Source: Nitrosomonas mobilis
GTDB lineage: Bacteria; Pseudomonadota; Gammaproteobacteria; Burkholderiales; Nitrosomonadaceae
DNA length: 64,000 nucleotides
Assembly (NCBI RefSeq): GCF_900103035.1
Contig: NZ_FMWO01000102.1
Location: 1-64,000, forward strand
Direction: 5' to 3'
Below are positions 59,334 to 64,000 of the stretch, one piece after another. The notes under the pieces were generated by a model. That model ran no database searches. It had not been told where the DNA came from and saw only the letters and a program-made list of their open reading frames with translations. The stretch's first letter is position 1. Every line of letters begins with the position of its first letter. The position numbers and the translations under genes are program-made.

Positions 59334-61038
59334 GGCTTCACAGGACTTCATGGTGATGGCTCCACCTGCTGATCAGCAGGTGGAAGCGCTCATTCAATTG
59401 TTTATGTCAAAACAATATCATGAACTTGAGACGCAATTACATGCCCTGCTAAACTATTTCCCAGACTGGCTCATTGGCTGGAAAATCTTGAGTGACACCT
59501 ATATGGTGCAGAAAAAGGATGCACGGGAAGCTGCCTATCGAGCCTTGCAATTGAATATGCAGGACCCGAAAGAGCATTGCTATTATGGTCTGGTGCTCAA
59601 ATCTCAGAGCGATCTGCATGGTGCTGCAGAGGCGTTCGAGCAGGCTATTCGGCTAAAACCGGATTATGTTGCCGCAATCAATAATCTTGGAATCGTCAGA
59701 AAAGATCTCGGTGATGTACAGCAAGGGATTGCTTATTTTACACGGGTATTACAGCTTGACCCATCTTACGCGAGCTGCTTCAGTAATTTGTTGTTCTGTT
59801 TAAGCCACAATGACACAGCAGATGGCGATACCTTATGGGATATGCACCGCAAGTTTGCCGAGTTTTATGAAGCCCCGGTTAAATCGCGTTGGAAAAAACA
59901 TGCCAATTCACGAGTGCCAGGGCGAGCGTTGAATATAGGTTTTGTCTCTGCAGCGTTCAGAGAGCATTCACTGAGTAACTTCTTTGAACCAGTGCTTCCC
60001 TTTCTGGCGCAATCAGCAGAGCTCAGTTTGCATGCCTATGCCGCATCAACAATAGAGGACGACACCACGGCAAGATTGAAAACTCATTTCAAATGCTGGC
60101 GGACAATCGACCGGTTAAACGATCTGGAGCTGGCAGATATCATCCGGCAGGATCAAATAGACATCCTGCTGGATCTGGATGGACACACCTCCGGTAATCG
60201 CCTAACCATGTTCGCACTCAAGCCTGCTCCCATCCAGGTAAGCTGGCTTGGATATCTGGCCACCACCGGTTTGACTGCCATGGACTATTACATCGGCGAC
60301 GTCTATCTGAACCCTCCTGATTTTTTGGATAACCAATTCAGCGAAAAATTGATACGGCTTCCGGTGAATGCCCCGTTTCTGCCGGAAGATAATGCGCCAG
60401 ATGTGAATACGCTGCCTGCGCTCAACAATGGACACATAATGTTTGCCTGTTTTAACCGCATCAATAAAATCACACAAAGTACGGTCTGCTTGTGGAGCGC
60501 CATTCTAAAACAGATACCAACGGCCAAACTGTTACTGATTGGGGATTTGCAAAGCAACAATCACCGCATTATATTTGACTGGTTTAAACAGCAAGGCATC
60601 AATATGGATCGTTTCATCATGATGCCCAAGGCTTCTTTGCAAGACTACCTGGCATTGCATCATCGCGTCGATATCTGTCTGGATACCATGCCAGCCAGTG
60701 GCGTGACGACCACCTGTCATGCAGCATGGATGGGGGTGCCGACATTATGTATAGCGGGCGATCGCATGATCAGCCGGGGAGCGGCAGCGATCATGCGGCA
60801 TGTGGCTCTGGGTGATTTTGTGGTGAATGATGCCGAGTCCTATGTCAGACAGGCATGTTATTTCACAAAACATTTGATTTTGTTGAACGATGTAAGGCAG
60901 CAGCTCAGACAACGCTTCAAAGCTTCATTACTAACGCAGTCAGCACAAAGTGCTGGCGCTTTAAAATCCGCATTCAGAATCATATGGAAGCGCTGGTGTG
61001 CAGATAAGCAGGCTAAATCCGTCATGATCAATCATTAA
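59326..61038 (+). CDS. TPR-SPINDLY (GT41) protein O-glycosyltransferase
   Basis: A 570-residue protein. Residues about 20-155 form four TPR units ([19 protein letters not shown], then [18 protein letters not shown]). Residues 200-560 are a GT41 domain with [54 protein letters not shown] and [18 protein letters not shown]. The most probable start is the GTG at 59326, overlapping the aminotransferase gene by eight bases; ATG 59350 is an alternative. It is a smaller relative of the giant protein that begins the operon, so the locus encodes two GT41 enzymes. It probably glycosylates Ser/Thr of cytoplasmic proteins. Confidence 0.9.
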   Translation: MAKASQDFMVMAPPADQQVEALIQLFMSKQYHELETQLHALLNYFPDWLIGWKILSDTYMVQKKDAREAAYRALQLNMQDPKEHCYYGLVLKSQSDLHGAAEAFEQAIRLKPDYVAAINNLGIVRKDLGDVQQGIAYFTRVLQLDPSYASCFSNLLFCLSHNDTADGDTLWDMHRKFAEFYEAPVKSRWKKHANSRVPGRALNIGFVSAAFREHSLSNFFEPVLPFLAQSAELSLHAYAASTIEDDTTARLKTHFKCWRTIDRLNDLELADIIRQDQIDILLDLDGHTSGNRLTMFALKPAPIQVSWLGYLATTGLTAMDYYIGDVYLNPPDFLDNQFSEKLIRLPVNAPFLPEDNAPDVNTLPALNNGHIMFACFNRINKITQSTVCLWSAILKQIPTAKLLLIGDLQSNNHRIIFDWFKQQGINMDRFIMMPKASLQDYLALHHRVDICLDTMPASGVTTTCHAAWMGVPTLCIAGDRMISRGAAAIMRHVALGDFVVNDAESYVRQACYFTKHLILLNDVRQQLRQRFKASLLTQSAQSAGALKSAFRIIWKRWCADKQAKSVMINH

Positions 61039-61223
61039 GTCTCACTCCCGGCCAATGCGGGGCAGTATGATTTCCTTGATATCACAACGTGAGTTGTAGC
61101 ATCTTTTTCAGCCGTGAGCGACCGCATTTAGTCAATGGTTGTTTGTTACCGGCAGGCTTCGAATTACAGCACAAAGCTGCTTAATGCTGTGCCCAAACGA
61201 GCGTTGACACATCAGGGCACCTC

Positions 61224-61231
61224 TAAAAATT
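61224..61231. repeat. IS66 target-site duplication, left
   Basis: TAAAAATT directly before the left terminal repeat; an identical copy follows the right one at 63645. Confidence 0.9.
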
Positions 61232-61261
61232 GTAACCGTCCAGTGCTCCCATCTATCCTTC

Positions 61262-62854
61262 CTACTGTTTTAGTGATTGAATGAACGCTGGTGTTAACGG
61301 CAGTAGTTCATCGATGCGGTTATTGGGCCAGGTAGGGAGTTTGGTGAGGGTATCTGCAAGCCATGCGGCGGGGTCCAGGCCGTTGAGTTGTGCGGTGCCG
61401 AACAGAGTTTGAATGACGGCGGCGCGTTGACCGGCGCGCTCTGATCCGGTAAACAGCCAGTTCTTTTTGCCGATTGCGATCGGGCGAATAGTATTTTCCA
61501 CCGGATTGTTGTCGATTGGCAGATGGCCGGTTTGCGCGTAGCGGATGAGCGCTGGCCAGCGTCTGAGAATGTAGTCCAGTGCCTTGGCGGAGCCACCGCC
61601 GTTTGCGGTTTGGCTGCGGGTTTGCATCAACCAGTCATGCAATGCATGGAGTGCGGGCAGGCTTTTATCTGCGCGCAGCTGCTGGCGGTCTTCGATGCTC
61701 AGGTGTTTGCCTTCTGCTTCGATGGCGTATAAGGCGCTGATGCGCTGCAGTGCTTCCCATGCCATTCCACTGGCATTGGCCTGATGCAGGTCGAAGAATT
61801 TACGCCGCGCATGCGCCCAGCACCCCAGTTCGATGCAGGGAGAAGCGGCTGCGGAAAACAGGGCTTTGTACCCGGCATAGTCGTCGACCAGCAGATGTCC
61901 TTGCCAGTTTTGCAGAAAGTGCTGTGCATGCCGGCCACTGCGACCGGCTTGATAGTCGAAGACGATGATGCGCGGTCCGGGCTCAAGATCATTGCTGCGA
62001 TAGGCCCACAGGTAAGCTTTGCGGGTTTTGCCTCCACCCGGATCGAGTTGTGCCACCGGCGTTTCATCCACATGCAGCGTGCTGCCCTGCAACAAGTGCC
62101 AGGCCAGACGATCCGCCAGCGGTTGCAGGGCAAAACCGATGCGGCCTACCCATTCGGCTAGGGTGGAACGGGACAAGGTTACCTGTTCGCGGGCGGCAAT
62201 CTGTTCCAGGCGGTAGAGCGGCAGGTGATTCAGGTATTTGTTTGTTATCACCCAGGCAAGCAGGCCGGGGGCGGCCATGCCGCCATCGATGACTGCCGGC
62301 GGTACGGGTTCTGCGATGACGGTCTCGCAGGATTGGCAGGCGTATTGAGGGCGGATGTGACGGTGAACGAAGAATCTGGCAGGCTCCACGTCGAGCTGCT
62401 CGGTGATGTCTTCGCGGATTTTGACCAGATCACGACCACATTGACCGCATTGACAGGAGGCGGGTTCATGCCGGTGCTCGATGCGCGGCAGGTGATCCGG
62501 CAGCGGTTGACGGCCGGCACGTGACCGCTGCGATTTAGCGGTATCCGCTTTGAGCGTGCTATCGAGCTGCTCGATTTCCACTTCGATGGCAGCGATATCG
62601 GGCAGCATGGATTCTTCAAACAGGCTGAGTTGGCTGGGGGATAGCGCCGATAATGCTTCGTTTTTCTTGCCAAAGCGGATGCGGCGCAGATGCGCCAGTT
62701 CCAGAGTGAGCGCCTGGATTTTGGTTTCCTGAAAATGAATCGTCTGCTGTGCTTGCTGCGACTGATTGAGTAGCAACGCCTGAACCAGATCGACCACCTG
62801 CAGTTTGGTGTCGGCATCGAGGTTCAGTTGATCCAGTTGCGTGAGCAAATTCAT
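61262..62854 (-). CDS. tnpC: IS66 transposase TnpC
   Basis: A 530-residue DDE transposase. A leucine-rich coiled coil (about 1-60, ending in LRRIRFGKKNEAL) precedes a zinc-finger-like domain (CQCGQCGRDL, later ACQSCETVI) and the catalytic core. Catalytic positions lie in LHVDETPVAQLDPG, LLVDDYAGYKALF and NNPVENTIRPIAIGKKNW. Full length and intact. It acts with TnpA and TnpB, encoded upstream. Confidence 0.96.
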   Translation of the reverse strand: MNLLTQLDQLNLDADTKLQVVDLVQALLLNQSQQAQQTIHFQETKIQALTLELAHLRRIRFGKKNEALSALSPSQLSLFEESMLPDIAAIEVEIEQLDSTLKADTAKSQRSRAGRQPLPDHLPRIEHRHEPASCQCGQCGRDLVKIREDITEQLDVEPARFFVHRHIRPQYACQSCETVIAEPVPPAVIDGGMAAPGLLAWVITNKYLNHLPLYRLEQIAAREQVTLSRSTLAEWVGRIGFALQPLADRLAWHLLQGSTLHVDETPVAQLDPGGGKTRKAYLWAYRSNDLEPGPRIIVFDYQAGRSGRHAQHFLQNWQGHLLVDDYAGYKALFSAAASPCIELGCWAHARRKFFDLHQANASGMAWEALQRISALYAIEAEGKHLSIEDRQQLRADKSLPALHALHDWLMQTRSQTANGGGSAKALDYILRRWPALIRYAQTGHLPIDNNPVENTIRPIAIGKKNWLFTGSERAGQRAAVIQTLFGTAQLNGLDPAAWLADTLTKLPTWPNNRIDELLPLTPAFIQSLKQ

Positions 62855-62916
62855 GGCACGGATTATACCGTGAATTTACGCATAACCAACTGTTAATCAA
62901 TTATTATTTGCTGTTC

Positions 62917-63267
62917 TTATACCCGAAAATGCGGTGGTGGCAAAACCGATAACCGCCGCCAGTCTACCCCGGCAATCAGCCATTCCCACTGCGATGGAGT
63001 CAACTCGACACACGCCTCCCCCTGCTTTGGCCAGACGAACCGCCCCTGATGCAAACGGCGCTGGCATAGCCACACCCCCGTACCATCCCACAGCAAAACC
63101 TTGATGCGATTCCCTGCACGGTTGCAAAATATGAAAGCTGAACCCGCACAGGGTGGATGCCCCAAACCCTGCTGCACGATCATCGACAAACCATCGATGC
63201 CACGACGCATGTCCACCGGATCGACCGCCAGCCAGATCTGTCCGGCATGCCCAATCAGTCCAGGCAT
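62917..63267 (-). CDS. tnpB: IS66 accessory protein TnpB
   Basis: A 116-residue protein of the IS66 Orf2 family, needed for transposition but of unknown activity. The family signature VDMRRGIDGLSMIVQQGL and IFCNRAGNRIKVLLWDGTGVWL is clear. Its start overlaps the end of tnpA by 13 bases, fitting translational coupling. Confidence 0.95.
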   Translation of the reverse strand: MPGLIGHAGQIWLAVDPVDMRRGIDGLSMIVQQGLGHPPCAGSAFIFCNRAGNRIKVLLWDGTGVWLCQRRLHQGRFVWPKQGEACVELTPSQWEWLIAGVDWRRLSVLPPPHFRV

Positions 63268-63563
63268 GATAATAACTTTCCGGGCCAACGCGGCGAAACA
63301 CTCATCGGCAATTCCAGCACATGAATGCCACGACAGCGTAGCTGCAACCTTTCCACGGACTCTACCAACCCAGCCGCCGGCTTGACCGTAACCGGAATCA
63401 ACGCGGGAGACTTGATAGCATGCTTTTCCCCACGCCGCTTTGCACGCAACCAATTGCCAAACGTCTTCGCATTCAACCCGTGCGCCCTGCAATAAGCAGC
63501 CTGCGACAAACCACTTGCCTGCCAGTCACAGATATGCTTTTGTTGATGATCTTGCAATGCCAT
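63255..63563 (-). CDS. tnpA: IS66 accessory protein TnpA
   Basis: A 102-residue IS66 Orf1 protein. MALQDHQQKHICDWQASGLS, then AYCRAHGLNAKTFGNWL, form the helix-turn-helix typical of TnpA, which probably binds the element's ends. The start at 63563 follows a GGAGGATATCC sequence. Upstream open frame to 63707 is outside the element and not part of the protein. Confidence 0.92.
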   Translation of the reverse strand: MALQDHQQKHICDWQASGLSQAAYCRAHGLNAKTFGNWLRAKRRGEKHAIKSPALIPVTVKPAAGLVESVERLQLRCRGIHVLELPMSVSPRWPGKLLSCLD

Positions 63564-63644
63564 TGGATATCCTCCAGTAAAGTAACGAAGAGGATGGTAA
63601 TGTGGAAAATCATGATTGCGTAGATGGAAGGGCTGGACGGTTAC

Positions 63645-63777
63645 TAAAAATTCATATTTCGTCGTAATACTTCGTTGCTCACAAAAAAATGTTTCCTTAC
63701 ATATCAATTATATGCTGCGTCAACATTTTTTACTCGCGCCTAGTCTTGCTTAGAACTCTGAATTTTTAGAGACGCTC
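63645..63777. repeat. short non-coding mobile repeat split by the IS66 element
   Basis: Removing the IS66 element and one target copy joins 61215-61231 (GGGCACCTCTAAAAATT) to this segment, giving a unit of about 142 bp. Its right end, CTGAATTTTTAGAGACGCTC, is an imperfect inverted repeat of the left end. It has no coding capacity. A diverged copy lies at about 12860-13010, and the first nine bases match the IS5-family end at 797. It looks like a MITE. Confidence 0.65.
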
Positions 63778-63778
63778 A

Positions 63779-64000
63779 TCAGTCATTAATCCAAGGCATT
63801 ACCTCGTCAAACGCCTTGTCTCCATCCTCACATGGAACGCCATGTGGTCTGAGGCTGGCAAAATCATAGCGTCGAGTATCTGCCAGGTGTGAAAGCTGGA
63901 TATTTTGTAACGCGGTAAACATGGTTTCCAGTCTGCCCGGGAATTTCTTATCCCATGTTTGCATCATTTCCTTGATTACCTGACGTTGCAGATTTGGCTG
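63779..64000 (-). CDS. unidentified protein, C-terminal part
   Basis: The frame is open to the window edge and ends two bases before the mobile repeat. The visible 73 residues include [19 protein letters not shown], then [15 protein letters not shown] and a final EVMPWIND. I do not recognise the family. The start lies outside the window. Because the mobile repeat abuts the stop codon, the C-terminus may or may not be native. Confidence 0.45.
   Translation of the reverse strand, partial: QPNLQRQVIKEMMQTWDKKFPGRLETMFTALQNIQLSHLADTRRYDFASLRPHGVPCEDGDKAFDEVMPWIND

Larger units (their letters stand above)
61232..63644 (-). mobile_element. complete IS66-family insertion sequence
   Basis: A 2413-bp element with terminal repeats GTAACCGTCCAG (61232-61243) and CTGGACGGTTAC (63633-63644), beginning GTAA as is usual for IS66. 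It holds intact tnpA, tnpB and tnpC on the minus strand and is flanked by a perfect 8-bp target duplication. Both observations suggest recent insertion. The target is a short mobile repeat, so this is a nested insertion. Confidence 0.95.

Overview
This window looks like chromosome of a betaproteobacterium, most likely a Nitrosomonas-type ammonia oxidiser (family Nitrosomonadaceae). That placement is an inference from gene order and protein character: ndk-rlmN-pilW-rodZ-ispG-hisS-yfgM-bamB-der, a 4.5S RNA directly upstream of dnaX-ybaB, split proton-translocating transhydrogenase genes, and large SPINDLY-type TPR glycosyltransferases. No ammonia-oxidation genes fall inside the window.

Layout. 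(1) 1-3.6 kb, accessory DNA: the right part of an IS5-family element has inserted into the 3' end of a small gene. That gene belongs to a run of three minus-strand genes separated by integron attC-like recombination sites, so this looks like a decayed gene-cassette array. (2) 3.6-11 kb, a copper/silver efflux locus: a small membrane protein, CusF, CusC, CusB with a second CusF domain fused to its C-terminus, and CusA. (3) 11-22.7 kb, core genes: rpmE, a dicarboxylate/amino-acid symporter, a degenerate mobile repeat, then the ndk-to-der housekeeping block. (4) 22.7-28 kb: hda, a small lipoprotein, a HerA/YjgR-like ATPase, a carboxylesterase and an exported transglutaminase-fold protein whose nucleophile position is Ser instead of Cys. 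(5) 28-38 kb, assimilatory sulfate reduction: CysB-type regulator (divergent), a double-motif siroheme reductase, APS reductase, CysD, CysN and an 1184-residue FAD/Fe-S oxidoreductase that may replace CysJ as electron donor. (6) 38-41 kb: pntAA-pntAB-pntB, supplying NADPH. (7) 41-49.2 kb: a decayed CgeB-like glycosyltransferase pseudogene, malic enzyme, L,D-transpeptidase, tadA, prmB, rluB, ybaB, dnaX and the 4.5S RNA.

(8) 49.4-61 kb is the most distinctive part: a tightly packed seven-gene operon. It starts with a 1687-residue protein that combines a long TPR array, a SPINDLY/O-GlcNAc-transferase domain, a second glycosyltransferase-like domain with its own TPRs and a third C-terminal glycosyltransferase-like domain. 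Then follow a GNAT/FemAB-like acyltransferase, a methyltransferase, a FAD oxidoreductase, an FdtA/QdtA-type sugar ketoisomerase, an FdtB/QdtB-type sugar aminotransferase and a second TPR-SPINDLY glycosyltransferase. The visible logic is synthesis and decoration of a 3-amino-3,6-dideoxyhexose plus transfer by cytoplasmic protein O-glycosyltransferases. No flippase or polymerase is present, which favours protein glycosylation over surface polysaccharide.

(9) 61.2-63.8 kb: a complete IS66-family element (tnpA, tnpB, tnpC) with matching terminal repeats and a perfect 8-bp target duplication. It sits inside a short non-coding mobile repeat of which a second, degraded copy lies near 12.9 kb. The window ends inside an unidentified minus-strand gene.
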